Positions 40,734 to 50,929 of a DNA stretch of 64,000 nt are shown here, piece by piece. Source of the DNA: Hymenobacter oligotrophus (GTDB lineage Bacteria > Bacteroidota > Bacteroidia > Cytophagales > Hymenobacteraceae); NCBI RefSeq assembly GCF_003574965.1, contig NZ_CP032317.1, positions 2,294,001 to 2,358,000 on the forward strand, read 5' to 3'. The position numbers and the translations under genes were made by a program. Below the pieces are notes generated by a model. The model worked only from the letters and a program-made list of their open reading frames with translations, was not told the origin of the DNA and did no database searches. Each line of letters begins with the position of its first letter. The stretch's first letter is position 1.

Positions 40734-43169
40734 ATGAAACACTTTTTACTCGCTGGCTTTTTGAGCTTGACTGCCGTTGCACAAGCCCAAAACGTTGCGT
40801 ACCAGACGCCGCCCCGGGCCATTGCCGATATCGTTGAGGCGCCGGTAACGCCCCGCATCAGCCTATCGTCGGATGGCAAGTGGATGGCCATGCTGGCTGT
40901 GCAAGATATGCCCTCGATTGCCGACCTCTCGCAGCCCGAGCTGCGCCTGGCCGGCCTGCGCATCAACCCACGCACCAACGGCCCCAGCCGCATCAGCTAC
41001 TCCACCGGCCTGATGCTCCGCCGCCTCGAAGACGGCAAGGACATGGGCGTGCTAAACCTGCCTACGCAGGCCCGCATCAGCGACGTAAGCTGGTCGCCCG
41101 ACAACAGCAAGCTGGCCTTTTGCCACACCACCGGCAGCGGCGCCGAAGGCCGCATCGAGCTGTGGGTAGTTGATGTAAACACTTTTGCGGCCCGCCGCAT
41201 ACCCGGCATTACGCTAAACGCCACGCTGGGCACGCCCTACGAGTGGGTTTCCGATAACCAGACCCTGATCGTACGCGCCCTGGTAGCAGGCCGCGGCGCG
41301 GCGCCCAGCGCTACGGCCCCTCCTACCGGCCCGGCCGTGCAGGAAAACAACGGCAAAGCCGCCGGTGCCCGCACCTACCAGGATTTGCTTCGCAACCCTA
41401 CCGACGAGCGGCTGTTCGAGCACTACGCTACCTCGCAAATGGTGCGCGTAACGCTCGAGGGCAAGCTGCAGCCCATCAGCCAGCCCGGCCTGATTCAGTC
41501 GGCGGTGCCTTCGCCCAACGGCAAATACATTCTCGTAAAAACCCGCCACCGGCCCTATTCCTACAACCTGCCCATCAGCAGCTTTCCGCTGAAAGTGGAG
41601 GTGTACGACCTGACCACCGGCGACCCGGTTAAAATGCTGGCCGACCTGCCCCTGGCCGACAACGTGCCCACGGCGTTCGACGCGGTGCCCACCGGCCAGC
41701 GCAGCCACGGCTGGCGCGCCGATGCTCCGGCTACCCTGTACTGGGCCGAAGCGCAGGACGGCGGCAACCCCAAAACGGAGGCGGCCATTCGCGACAAAGT
41801 ATTTACCCTTACCGCGCCCTTTACCGGCCAAGCCGAAGAATTTGCTGCCTTGCCGCTGCGCTACGACGGCGTAACCTGGGGAAACAACTCGGTGGCACTG
41901 GTGTACGGCAGCCGCTGGGCCGACCGCAAGGAGGTTACCTGGCGCGTAACGCCGGGGGCCCTGCCTTCGCTGGCTGTGCTCTACGAACGTTCGTCGCAGG
42001 ATAAGTACACCGACCCGGGCTCGGCCTACACCAAGCGCAACGCCCAGGGCCAACCGGTGCTGCTTACCGATGTCGCCAACAAAACCATCTACTTTACAGG
42101 GCTTGGCGCCTCGCCCGAAGGCGACCGTCCGTTTGTAGACGAGCTGGACCTCGCCACCAAAAAAACCACCCGCTGGTGGCGCTCCGAAGCCCCGTACTAC
42201 GAGGTGCCGCTGGCCATTCTCGACGCCGAGAAGCGCCGCATTCTTACCCGCCGCGAAGCCGTCGACCAGGCTCCCAACTATTACGTGCGCGATACCCGCG
42301 GCGGCAAGCTTACGGCCATTACGAAATTCCCGAACCCCTACGCGGCCTTTGGCGGCTCCTTTAAAAAGCAGGTGCTCCGCTACAAGCGCGCCGATGGCGT
42401 GGAGCTAACCGCCAACCTGTACTTGCCGCCCAACTACAAACCCACCGACGGCCCGCTGCCTACGCTGATGGAGGCTTACCCTGTGGAGTTTAAGGACAAG
42501 AAAAACGCTGGCCAGGTATCGGGTTCGCCGTACACCTTCACGCGCGTTGGCTACGGTTCGCCCATTTTCTGGGTAACGCAGGGCTACGCCGTGTTGCAGG
42601 GCACGAGCATTCCGATTGTGGGCGAGGGCACCAAAGAGCCCAACGACACTTACATTGAGCAGCTGGTGAGCAGCGCCAAAGCCGCCATCGACGAGGGCAA
42701 GCGCATGGGCGTGGTCGATCCGAACCGTGTGGCCGTAATGGGCCACTCGTACGGCGCTTTCATGACGGCCAACCTGCTGGCGCACTCCAACCTATTCCGG
42801 GCCGGTATTGCCCGCAGCGGCGCCTACAACCGCACCCTCACGCCGTTCGGCTTCCAGGGCGAGGAGCGCACGTTCTGGCAAGCGCCGGAGGTATACAACG
42901 CCATGTCGCCGTTCAACTACGCCAACAAGATCAAGACCCCGATTCTGTTGATTCACGGCGAATTGGACAACAACTCGGGTACTTTCCCCATTCAGAGCGA
43001 GCGTTTTTACTCGGCTCTGAAAGGCCACGGCGCTACCACCCGCTACGTGGTACTGCCCTTCGAATCGCACGGCTACGCGGCCCGCGAAAACATCATGCAC
43101 ATGCTGTGGGAGATGAACGCGTGGCTGGATAAGTACGTGAAGAACCCCACTACTGCCGCGGCCAACTAA
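40734..43169 (+). CDS. S9 family prolyl oligopeptidase-like peptidase
   Basis: 811 residues, exported (MKHFLLAGFLSLTAVAQAQ). Residues about 30-560 form the beta-propeller; the alpha/beta hydrolase domain follows. The catalytic triad is readable: S672 in VMGHSYGAFMTANLL, D745 in IHGELDNNSGTFP, and H779 in FESHGYAARENIMHML. The D-N-N instead of D-D at the Asp and the long propeller resemble the glutamyl endopeptidase-like S9D group. Periplasmic peptide degradation is the likely role. Single gene with its own terminator. No CCTAGG in its 2.4 kb. Confidence 0.94.
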   Translation: MKHFLLAGFLSLTAVAQAQNVAYQTPPRAIADIVEAPVTPRISLSSDGKWMAMLAVQDMPSIADLSQPELRLAGLRINPRTNGPSRISYSTGLMLRRLEDGKDMGVLNLPTQARISDVSWSPDNSKLAFCHTTGSGAEGRIELWVVDVNTFAARRIPGITLNATLGTPYEWVSDNQTLIVRALVAGRGAAPSATAPPTGPAVQENNGKAAGARTYQDLLRNPTDERLFEHYATSQMVRVTLEGKLQPISQPGLIQSAVPSPNGKYILVKTRHRPYSYNLPISSFPLKVEVYDLTTGDPVKMLADLPLADNVPTAFDAVPTGQRSHGWRADAPATLYWAEAQDGGNPKTEAAIRDKVFTLTAPFTGQAEEFAALPLRYDGVTWGNNSVALVYGSRWADRKEVTWRVTPGALPSLAVLYERSSQDKYTDPGSAYTKRNAQGQPVLLTDVANKTIYFTGLGASPEGDRPFVDELDLATKKTTRWWRSEAPYYEVPLAILDAEKRRILTRREAVDQAPNYYVRDTRGGKLTAITKFPNPYAAFGGSFKKQVLRYKRADGVELTANLYLPPNYKPTDGPLPTLMEAYPVEFKDKKNAGQVSGSPYTFTRVGYGSPIFWVTQGYAVLQGTSIPIVGEGTKEPNDTYIEQLVSSAKAAIDEGKRMGVVDPNRVAVMGHSYGAFMTANLLAHSNLFRAGIARSGAYNRTLTPFGFQGEERTFWQAPEVYNAMSPFNYANKIKTPILLIHGELDNNSGTFPIQSERFYSALKGHGATTRYVVLPFESHGYAARENIMHMLWEMNAWLDKYVKNPTTAAAN

Positions 43170-43193
43170 TAACCGGCCACGATGCCAGTACCC

Positions 43194-43230
43194 GAAACGC
43201 CAGACCTACAGGTCTGGCGTTTCTGTTTTT
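43194..43230 (+). terminator. Terminator of the S9 peptidase gene
   Basis: A 13-bp stem GAAACGCCAGACC / GGTCTGGCGTTTC with loop TACA, followed by TGTTTTT, 24 nt after the stop. The rest of the gap to 43492 holds three CCTAGG words within about 50 bp and no gene. Confidence 0.92.
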
Positions 43231-43492
43231 AGGGCCTTGGCGTGTGTTGTTAACACAGCTAGCGTAGCGTTCTGGTGCCTGCACCTTTGCGCTTGCCGGC
43301 CGGACCACATTCCTAGTTGGCTTGCCGATGGCGACTGCTGAGTAATTCATCTGTGGAGCAGCGTGCCTGGCTGTTGCAGGTGACCAATGCTTGTCCGATT
43401 CACTAAGCCCTTATGGGTACCTCCAAAAATCGAAACGGCGCCAATGACCTAGGCCTAGCCTAGGTGCCCGCGCCGCCGTATGGGCCGGGCAC

Positions 43493-45505
43493 CTAGGCAA
43501 ACGTTTCATCAGCATGAAGCTCGTGGGCCAAACGCTCTACTTGGTCGGGCTTGCCGAACACGTACAGCGTATCGTGGCCGTGGATGATGGTATCGGGGCG
43601 CATTTGATCGAGCATGTGGCCGTTGCGCCGAATGGCCAGCAGATTGATGCCGTAGTGCTGGCGCATTTCCGACTCCGACAGGGTTTTGCCCACCAGCACG
43701 GCCTCGTCGGGCACGGGTACGGTAGCCAGCTCCAGGCCGGCCAGCCCTACGTGCATGCCCGACCACTCGGCCCCGGTAAGCGAGCTGGGCCGCACAATAT
43801 TGCCCCCGCGCAGTTGCCGCACCAGGGCATCGATTTCGTGCAGCGGTACTAGGTAGCGGGCCAGTACGCGCGCCAGTATCTCGATGGAAGTTTCCATTTC
43901 TTCGGCAATTACCTCGGTAGCGCCCAGCTGGTACAGCTCTTTGCGCTCGTGCAAGTACAGGCTGCGCACGATAATGCACGCCTCGGGGTTGAGGCGCCGC
44001 ACGGCGGCCACCACGCGCAAGCTGCCGGCCGGGTCGGAAATGGCCACCACCACCACCCGGGCGCGCTCGATGCGCACGTGCTCGAGCACGTGCGCGTGAG
44101 TGGCGTCGCCGTACAAAATAGGCTCGCCGCGCTTAAGCTGCCGGTGCACGGTGTCGGCGTCGGTATCGACGATGACGTAGGGGATGTGCGCGTGCTTGGC
44201 GGCCCGCACCAGGTTGCGCCCGTTTAGTCCGTAGCCAATTACAACCAGGTGGTTGTCGAGCACGCTTTCGCCTAAGGAAGTGGCCGGCTCGGCGTTGGGC
44301 GGCTCGGGGTGCAGGTGTTCTTGCAGGGCCTGCGGCAGGGGCACGCGCATCATGTGCGACACCACCGGCTCGGCCACCAGCATTACCACCGGCGTGAGGC
44401 ACATGGTAAGAATGGAAATGGCCAGAAACAGCTGGTAGCTGCTGTGGCTGATAAGGCCCGCCTCGAGGCCTGCCAACGACAGGATAAACGAAAACTCGCC
44501 CACTTGGCACAGCGCCAACCCAGCCAGCAGCACCGCCCGCACCGGCACGCGCAAAAACGCCGCCGCCGCGGGTGTCAGCAGCACTTTCAGCGCCATAACG
44601 CCTAACGTAAGCAGCAAAATGCGCACGGGGTACTCGAGCAGCACCTGCACATCGAACAGCATACCGATGGACACGAAAAAGAAGCTGGCAAACACCTCCC
44701 GAAAGGGCATCACGTTGCTGACGGCCTCGTAGCTGTACTCCGATTCGGAGATGATAAGCCCGGCTAAAAACGCCCCGAGGGCCATCGACAAGCCCGCCTC
44801 GGCCGTGAGCCACGCCACGCCAACGCACGTGCCGATGATGGTTAGCAGAAACAATTCGCGACTGCGCGTACGGGCCACCAGCAGCAGCAGCCGGGGCATA
44901 AGGTACTTAGCCCCCAACACCACCAGCACCAGCACGCCCAGCATTTTGGCCAGCATTATGCTGACGGTAAGCCACGGACTGCCAATAATTTGCCCGCTCA
45001 GGAGCGGCACCAGCAGCATCATGGGCACCACAATCAGGTCCTGAAAGATGAGAATGGCCAAAATAACCTGCCCGTGCACCGACTCCACCTGCGACTGCTC
45101 CTGCAAAAGCTTCAGCACAATGGCGGTACTGCTTAGGGCAATCAGAAAACCCCAGAACACGGCCGTGGCCGGCGGGCTGCCCATGCCGCGGGCCAGCACG
45201 TACACGGCGGCAATGGTGAGGCCCACTTGCAGCGCGCCGCCCAAAAATACCGCCCGCTTAATGCGGCTGAGGCTGTGCAGCGAAAACTCGAGCCCGATGA
45301 TGAACATCAGCAGCATCACGCCCAGCTCGGCCAGCTGATTGACCTTGGCCGGCGCGTGCACCAGCCCCAGTGCGTAAGGCCCGGCTACCATGCCGGTAAC
45401 CAGGTACCCGATGATGGATGGCAGCTTGACGCGGTTGAAAAGCAAGATTACGCCCACCGAAAGCAGCAGGATAATCAACAAATCGGAAAGCATGGGAACG
45501 TGCAT
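43493..45505 (-). CDS. Kef-type K+/H+ antiporter with TrkA-N and TrkA-C domains
   Basis: 670 residues. Residues 1-395 are the CPA2 membrane part with about 12 helices; conserved LGVMLLMFIIGLEFSL (about 61-76), GFLIALSSTAIVLKLL, ILIFQDLIVVPMM (Q-D motif, about 152-164) and CQVGEFSFIL near 339. Then a RCK domain: HLVVIGYGLNGRNLVRAAKHAHIPYVIVDTD (GYGLNG nucleotide site, about 425-455) and, from about 590, a TrkA-C ligand-binding domain (GKTLSESEMRQHYGINLLAIRRNG). It exchanges K+ for H+, gated by nucleotides. Either MHVPML or the Met five codons later could start translation. Confidence 0.95.
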   Translation of the reverse strand: MHVPMLSDLLIILLLSVGVILLFNRVKLPSIIGYLVTGMVAGPYALGLVHAPAKVNQLAELGVMLLMFIIGLEFSLHSLSRIKRAVFLGGALQVGLTIAAVYVLARGMGSPPATAVFWGFLIALSSTAIVLKLLQEQSQVESVHGQVILAILIFQDLIVVPMMLLVPLLSGQIIGSPWLTVSIMLAKMLGVLVLVVLGAKYLMPRLLLLVARTRSRELFLLTIIGTCVGVAWLTAEAGLSMALGAFLAGLIISESEYSYEAVSNVMPFREVFASFFFVSIGMLFDVQVLLEYPVRILLLTLGVMALKVLLTPAAAAFLRVPVRAVLLAGLALCQVGEFSFILSLAGLEAGLISHSSYQLFLAISILTMCLTPVVMLVAEPVVSHMMRVPLPQALQEHLHPEPPNAEPATSLGESVLDNHLVVIGYGLNGRNLVRAAKHAHIPYVIVDTDADTVHRQLKRGEPILYGDATHAHVLEHVRIERARVVVVAISDPAGSLRVVAAVRRLNPEACIIVRSLYLHERKELYQLGATEVIAEEMETSIEILARVLARYLVPLHEIDALVRQLRGGNIVRPSSLTGAEWSGMHVGLAGLELATVPVPDEAVLVGKTLSESEMRQHYGINLLAIRRNGHMLDQMRPDTIIHGHDTLYVFGKPDQVERLAHELHADETFA

Positions 45506-45705
45506 ATGCGCGGGTGCTGGCCATTGCCAACAACTGGTTAATGGCCGCGCCGTTGTGCTTGGCGCAGCTCCATCAAGTCCAGCAAGAGAGTATTCACGAC
45601 CCCGCCATGGGCCTCTTCTCGTCTGTACCCAAGCCTGTACGCCCGGGCTCCTCCTTCACGCAATCAGGCCTAAAATACAACATCCATTGGCCGGATACCA
45701 GCTCG

Positions 45706-45755
45706 GCAAGGCCTGGCGGGCATCACATGAAGATGTGATGCCCGCCAGGCCTTGC
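45706..45755. repeat. Perfect 23-bp hairpin
   Basis: 45706-45728 pairs without mismatch with 45733-45755 around a GAAG tetraloop. No T run follows on either strand, so it is not a textbook terminator. It could be a REP-type palindrome or a stable RNA stem upstream of the Kef gene. Confidence 0.8.
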
Positions 45756-45938
45756 TCGGTTGCCTGCGGCGGCGCGTGGCGCAATGGGCCGAACGAGGCC
45801 ACTGCCCCGGCGCCACATGCCAAAGGGCGATGGGCGTTACAACTTTTTCGGGTACCTAGGGTATACAGGCCCACTTAACTGGGCGTACCGGCCTTCTGCA
45901 CCAGCGGGCTGGGCAGCCGAAACAACCGCTCACATAAC

Positions 45939-45974
45939 CCACGGGGGCCAATTGCTTGCAGTTGGCCCCCGTGG
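45939..45974 (-). terminator. Hairpin, possible terminator of the efflux operon
   Basis: A perfect 13-bp stem (45939-45951 with 45962-45974), 10-nt loop. It is the first strong hairpin downstream of the RND gene, 240 nt after its stop; no T run. Confidence 0.45.
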
Positions 45975-46216
45975 CGTTGTTTGCCGAGCCGGTACCTAGG
46001 GCGCTGCTCCTGACAAGCAGAGCATTGCGACCTGAGTTAGGGCTGTACGCAACCAAGCTGATAGGCACCAACCAAGGTGCCAGCGCTTGGCTACTTAACC
46101 TAGGCAGGGTGCACTGTTGGGCGCCACGCAGCTGCAACGGTTGCTCGTGCTGGTCTGGCTCTGCGCCGGACTTTTGCCGCTAGCCGAGCAGCACTGAGCA
46201 CCGGAGCAGGAAGGCT

Positions 46217-49200
46217 TTAACTCCGTGAGTCGGGGCGGGGCGGTGGCTGTTTGGGGGCAGAGTCGTCGTTGGAGCTGTCTTGGTTTTCCCTAGGTGCCAA
46301 TGGCTGGTCAGCGGGCTTGGCACCTAGGGCAGCGGGATGTTGATCTTGTGAAGTGTTCTGCGGCTTGGCTTCTTGCTTGTCGGCTTCTTCGCGCTCTTTG
46401 CCTTGCTGCTCCAGCTGCTCTAGTTTTTGCTTGCCGTAGGCTTTGCGCGTGATGAACACGTAGCACACCGCCACGATAAACGTGGCTACGGTAGTGGCCA
46501 GCAGCATGCCGCCGAAAATCGTCCAGCCGATGGTTTTGCGGCTTTCGGCACCGGCGCCCGAGGCAATCATCAGGGGCACCACGCCCAGCAAGCACGACAT
46601 CGACGTCATGACGATGGGCCGAAAACGCAGGCGCACGGCCTCGAGCGTGGCCTTCACCAGCTCGGTGCCGGCATCAACGCGCTCCTTGGCATATTCCACA
46701 ATCAGAATGGCGTTTTTGCCGGCCAGGCCCACCAGCGTAACCAGCCCAATTTGGGCGTACACGTTGTTGGTGAGGTTGGCCAGCAAACTCAGGGTAAGAA
46801 TGGCACCTAGGGCGCTAATGGGCACCGATACAAGCACCGCAAACGGCACCGACCAGCTTTCGTACAGCGCGGCCAGCACCAGAAACACGAACACCAACGA
46901 CAACCCGAAGATGTAAAGCGACTGGGAGCCGGCCAGCTTTTCCTCGCGGCTTAGGCCCGAAAACTCGTAGCCGTAGCCCGGCGGCAAATTTTCGGCGGCA
47001 ACTTCTTCCAGGGCCTTAATGGCGTCGCCGGTGCTGTAGCCCTCGCCGGGGTCGCCGTTGATGTCGGCCGAGCGGAACAGGTTGTAGTGCGATACCAGCG
47101 GGGCACTCTCGGCCAGGGTGTAGCTCACGAGCGTGCTCAGGGGCACCATGCCGCCGTTTTGGTTGCGCACGTAGTACTGATTCAGGTTTTGAATGTCGCC
47201 GCGGTAGCTGGTATCGGCCTGCGCCACCACCCTGAACGTGCGGCCGTACAGGGTAAAATCGTTCACGTAGGCCGAGCCCAGGTAGGTTTGCAGTGCCTGC
47301 CCCACCGCCGATACCTGTACGCCCAACTTCTTGCACTTTTCGCGGTCGATTTCGAGCTTGTAGCCGGGCGTATTGGTGGTGAAGAACGAGAAGCCCTTGG
47401 CTATTTCGGGTCGTTGCCGAATGGCCCCCAGAAAGCGCTGCAGCGTGCGGTCGAATTCCTTGATATCGGTCGTCGACTCGCGCTGCTGCAGAATAAACGA
47501 GAAACCCGAGGTGTTGCCCAAGCCCGGAATGGCCGGCGGCGGAATTACTACCACGCGCGCCTCCTTAAACCTGGCAAAGCGCCGCTGCAGCGTGTCTACC
47601 AAAGCCTGCGCACTAAGCTCTTTGTCTTTGCGCTCGTCCCAGGGCTTCAGCTGGCAGAAGATGGTGCCGCTATTCGATTTGGAAGAAAAGTTTACCGCGT
47701 TCAAGCCCGCCAGCCCCGAAAAGTGATTCACGCCCGGCGTGCGTTGCAGCTCCTTCATCATGCCTTGCAGCACGGCCACGGTGCGGCCGGTAGAGGCCGC
47801 CTCGGGCAGCGTAAAGGTGATGATTAGGCGGCCTTCGTCTTCCGTCGGGATGAATCCTGAAGGCTTTGTGCGGTACAGCAGCACGGTGCCTACCAGTATG
47901 ACCACCACCCCTACCAACACCCAGCGCGGGTAGTGCAGCCCTTTCTCAACGCCGTTGGTATAGCGGTTGGTAAGGTTGCCAAACCAGCGGTTAAACCAAT
48001 CGAAAAAGTGCCGGAGGTAGCCTTTGGCTTTTTGCTTGGGTGCTGCTTGCTCGCTGGTTTCGGCGGTTGGGTGTCGCGCTTGCTCGCCTTCGGCGGGTTG
48101 ATTTTCGGCTTGTTTGCGCGGCTTCAGGATAAGAGCGCACAGAGCTGGCGTAAACGACAGCGCTGCAAACGTGGAAAGCAGCACCGAAACGGCAATGGTG
48201 AGGGCAAATTGCTGGTACAGCCGCCCCGTAATGCCCGGAATAAACGCCACCGGCACAAACACCGCAATCAGGATAAGCGAGGTGGTAACTACCGGCGTCG
48301 AGATTTCGCGCATGGCCTCCAAGGTGGCCTCGCGGGCGTTCATGCCTTTCTCGTCCATGTTCAGCTGCACGGCCTCCACCACCACAATCGCGTCGTCGAT
48401 TACGATGCCGATGGCCAGCACCAGCCCGAACAACGTGAGCGTATTGATGGTAAAATCGAGCGGCACAAAGGCCATGAACGGGCCCACCACCGCTACCGGA
48501 ATTACCAGTGCCGGAATAAGCGTGGCGCGCCAGCTCTGCAAAAACAAGTACACCACCAGCACCACCAGCACCAAGCACTCCAGCATGGTTTTGAATACTT
48601 CCTTGATGGACACCTTCACCACCGAAGCCGCCTCAAAAGGTATCATGTAGTCGAGGTCGGCCGGGAACTGCTTTTTCAGCTGCTCCATGGTTTCCTCCAC
48701 GTTCTGGTAGGTTTCGAGGGCGTTGGAGCCGGGGGCTTGGTACACCAGCAGGTAAGCCGCGCGCTTGCCATCCACAAACGACACGTTGTTGTAGTTGTAT
48801 TTGCCGAGCTCCACGCGGGCCACATCGCGCAAATACACCACCGAGCCATCCTCGGGGCGGGTTTTCACGATTACATCGCTGAACTCCTCGGGCGTAACCA
48901 GGCGGCCGCGCACCGTAACAGCGTACTCAAAGCTTTGGCCCGGCTGCTGCGGCATGGCCCCTACCGAGCCGGCCGCAATTTGGGCGTTTTGCTCTTGCAG
49001 GGCAGCCGTAACCTCGGCGGCCGTTACGCCCAGCTGCGCCAGCTTATCGGGCTTCAGCCAAATGCGCATCGAAAAGTCGTCGGCGCGGGCGTTGATGTCG
49101 CCAACGCCCTTGGTGCGCAGCAGCGCGTCTTTGATGTAGATGTTGGCGTAGTTATCGAGAAAGGTGATGTTGTGGGTGCCTTTTGGGGCGTACAGCGCCA

Positions 49201-49621
49201 CTAGCATCAGGATGCTGGGGTTGCGCTTACGAACCGTAAGCCCCAGGCGCTGCACCTCCTGCGGCAAGCGCGGCAGGGCAATGCCCACGCGGTTTTGCAC
49301 ATCGAGGGCGGCTACGTCGATGTCGGTATCCACATCGAAGTTCACCGACATGCTCATCTGCCCGTTGTTGGCCGAGGTGCTGGTGAGGTAGGTCATGCCC
49401 GGTGTGCCGTTTACTTGCACTTCCACGGGCGTAGCCACCGTTTGCTCCACGGTTTCGGCATCGGCGCCCACGTACGTCCCCGACACCGACACCGTGGGCG
49501 GCGTGATTTGCGGGTACTGCGTGATGGGCAGGTTAAGAATGGCCAGCGCCCCAATCAGCACAATAACAACCGAGCAAACGATGGCCGTAACGGGACGGCG
49601 GATAAAGGTTTCGGCTATCAT
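46217..49621 (-). CDS. Multidrug efflux RND permease (AcrB/MexB-type, HAE-1)
   Basis: 1134 residues; inner-membrane proton-driven pump. Starts MIAETFIRRPVTAIVCSVVIVLIGALAIL (TM1) with porter sequence LPITQYPQITPPTVSVSGTYVGADAETV. The proton relay in TM4 is VLAIGIVIDDAIVVVEAVQLNMDEKG near 400-425, with the Asp-Asp pair. NPSILMLVALYAPKG and a GFSFILQQRESTTDI segment fit the hydrophobe/amphiphile class. A charged Gln/Glu/Pro tail of about 80 residues after the last helix is longer than in AcrB. Its ATG overlaps the adaptor stop (ATGA). Confidence 0.95.
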   Translation of the reverse strand: MIAETFIRRPVTAIVCSVVIVLIGALAILNLPITQYPQITPPTVSVSGTYVGADAETVEQTVATPVEVQVNGTPGMTYLTSTSANNGQMSMSVNFDVDTDIDVAALDVQNRVGIALPRLPQEVQRLGLTVRKRNPSILMLVALYAPKGTHNITFLDNYANIYIKDALLRTKGVGDINARADDFSMRIWLKPDKLAQLGVTAAEVTAALQEQNAQIAAGSVGAMPQQPGQSFEYAVTVRGRLVTPEEFSDVIVKTRPEDGSVVYLRDVARVELGKYNYNNVSFVDGKRAAYLLVYQAPGSNALETYQNVEETMEQLKKQFPADLDYMIPFEAASVVKVSIKEVFKTMLECLVLVVLVVYLFLQSWRATLIPALVIPVAVVGPFMAFVPLDFTINTLTLFGLVLAIGIVIDDAIVVVEAVQLNMDEKGMNAREATLEAMREISTPVVTTSLILIAVFVPVAFIPGITGRLYQQFALTIAVSVLLSTFAALSFTPALCALILKPRKQAENQPAEGEQARHPTAETSEQAAPKQKAKGYLRHFFDWFNRWFGNLTNRYTNGVEKGLHYPRWVLVGVVVILVGTVLLYRTKPSGFIPTEDEGRLIITFTLPEAASTGRTVAVLQGMMKELQRTPGVNHFSGLAGLNAVNFSSKSNSGTIFCQLKPWDERKDKELSAQALVDTLQRRFARFKEARVVVIPPPAIPGLGNTSGFSFILQQRESTTDIKEFDRTLQRFLGAIRQRPEIAKGFSFFTTNTPGYKLEIDREKCKKLGVQVSAVGQALQTYLGSAYVNDFTLYGRTFRVVAQADTSYRGDIQNLNQYYVRNQNGGMVPLSTLVSYTLAESAPLVSHYNLFRSADINGDPGEGYSTGDAIKALEEVAAENLPPGYGYEFSGLSREEKLAGSQSLYIFGLSLVFVFLVLAALYESWSVPFAVLVSVPISALGAILTLSLLANLTNNVYAQIGLVTLVGLAGKNAILIVEYAKERVDAGTELVKATLEAVRLRFRPIVMTSMSCLLGVVPLMIASGAGAESRKTIGWTIFGGMLLATTVATFIVAVCYVFITRKAYGKQKLEQLEQQGKEREEADKQEAKPQNTSQDQHPAALGAKPADQPLAPRENQDSSNDDSAPKQPPPRPDSRS

Positions 49622-50913
49622 GGCTGGCCTGCTTGTTTTCGGCCGCCACCTTTTTGGGCTGCTTTGTCGGCGCCGGAGCCGCCCTTGCCGCCACCTTGTT
49701 TAGGTGCACCTAGGGTTACCACGGCACTGTCGCGCAGCTGCTGCAAGCCTTCCGTTACAATCTTTTCGCCCTCCTTCAGGCCCTTCAGCACCACTATCTG
49801 GTCGCGCAGGCGGGGCCCCAGCTCTACTTTGCGTTGCAGGGCTACGGTGTCGCGCACCACAAACACGAAACTCTCGCCCATTTGGTCGAGAATGGCTTTG
49901 TGCGGTACCACCACCTGCACGCCCGAAGCGCGGTTGAGCACCCGCAGTACCGTGCTCATGCCGTCCTTAAGCAGGCGCTGCTGGTTACCGAACTGCACGC
50001 GCACCTGCGTGGTACCGGTTTGGTTATCGACTCCCCGATCAATAGCCAGAATGCGGCCGCCATCGGCGTAGAGCTTGCCATCGGGCAGCAGCAGCCGGAA
50101 GGTGGTATCAGCCCCGGTACCACGTTGCTGCTCCTGCTGCAAGGCCACATAGCGGCCCAACTCCTTTTCGTTGATGACGAAATCGACGCCAATCGGGTCT
50201 TCGCTCGATAAGGTGTTCAGCAGCGTGGTGCCGGGGCTCACCTGCGCGCCTAGGCGCACCTGCGAAATGCCAATGCGGCCCGTAAACGGCGCATTTATCA
50301 GCGAGTAGTCGAGGTCGGTGCGGGCAGTGGCTACAGCGGCGCGGGCCACCTCCACCTGGGCGCGGGCGCTGGCTTGGGTGGTTACGGCGTTGTCGAGTAT
50401 TTGCCGGGCCACGGCATCCTGCTCGGCCAGCCGCTGGTAGCGCTGCAGGTTTACGTTGGCGTTTTTCAGCTCGGCCTGGGCACTGAGCAGGTTGGCCTGC
50501 GCCTGGCTGAGCGCAGCCTGGTACTTGCGGCGGTCGATTTCGTACAGCGGCTTGCCTTTGGGCACCAGCTCGCCTTCCTTGAAAAAGATGCCCGTGATAA
50601 ACCCGGCCACTTGGCTGCGCAGCTCCACGTTGTTCAGGGCTACCACGGTGGCGGGGTACTCGTCGTAGTACACGGCGGAGCGCTTTTGGGCGGCCACCAG
50701 GCTTACGGGCGTAGGGCCAGCCTCTTTGCCGCTGGCGCCTTGGCCTTCGGCTTCTTTCTCCTTATCGCCGCAGGCCGCAAGCAGCAGCAACCCGCCTACT
50801 GCCAGCACGCGCCCTAGGTGCACTACCCTGCGTTGCTGGCCAGGCAGGCAGCGGCTGCAGCGGCGAAGCCATTGCCAGATAAAAAAAGCCTTTGGTGTGT
50901 GGTATAGCGGCAT
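49618..50913 (-). CDS. Drug efflux RND periplasmic adaptor (AcrA/MexA-like)
   Basis: 431 residues from MPLYHTPKAFFIWQWL. A signal region ends LAVGGLLLLAACGDKEKE (lipobox Cys), so a lipoprotein as in AcrA. Barrel-sandwich: VALNNVELRSQVAGFITGIFFKEGELVPKGKPLYEID and DLDYSLINAPFTGRIGISQVRLGAQVSPG, with a coiled coil between (QAALSQAQANLLSAQAELKNANVNLQRYQRLAEQ). A Gly/Lys-rich tail ends the protein. The longer frame upstream overlaps the tolC gene and is not signal-like. It starts 16 nt after tolC and overlaps the pump gene. Confidence 0.93.
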   Translation of the reverse strand: MPLYHTPKAFFIWQWLRRCSRCLPGQQRRVVHLGRVLAVGGLLLLAACGDKEKEAEGQGASGKEAGPTPVSLVAAQKRSAVYYDEYPATVVALNNVELRSQVAGFITGIFFKEGELVPKGKPLYEIDRRKYQAALSQAQANLLSAQAELKNANVNLQRYQRLAEQDAVARQILDNAVTTQASARAQVEVARAAVATARTDLDYSLINAPFTGRIGISQVRLGAQVSPGTTLLNTLSSEDPIGVDFVINEKELGRYVALQQEQQRGTGADTTFRLLLPDGKLYADGGRILAIDRGVDNQTGTTQVRVQFGNQQRLLKDGMSTVLRVLNRASGVQVVVPHKAILDQMGESFVFVVRDTVALQRKVELGPRLRDQIVVLKGLKEGEKIVTEGLQQLRDSAVVTLGAPKQGGGKGGSGADKAAQKGGGRKQAGQP

Positions 50914-50929
50914 GGTGGATAGAGGCGGC

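Larger units (their letters stand above)
45506..46216. other. Structured 710-bp intergenic region without a gene
   Basis: Lies between the end of the drug-efflux operon and the Kef gene, both on the minus strand. Open frames are short, overlapping and unlike neighbours in codon use. It has two long perfect hairpins (45706-45755 and 45939-45974) and three CCTAGG words. A small RNA is possible but unproven. Confidence 0.4.

Noticed and set aside
47933-49204. A plus-strand open frame of 423 codons opposite the RND pump
   Set aside because: His- and Arg-rich translation typical of antisense reading; no domain; overlaps a clear RND gene.
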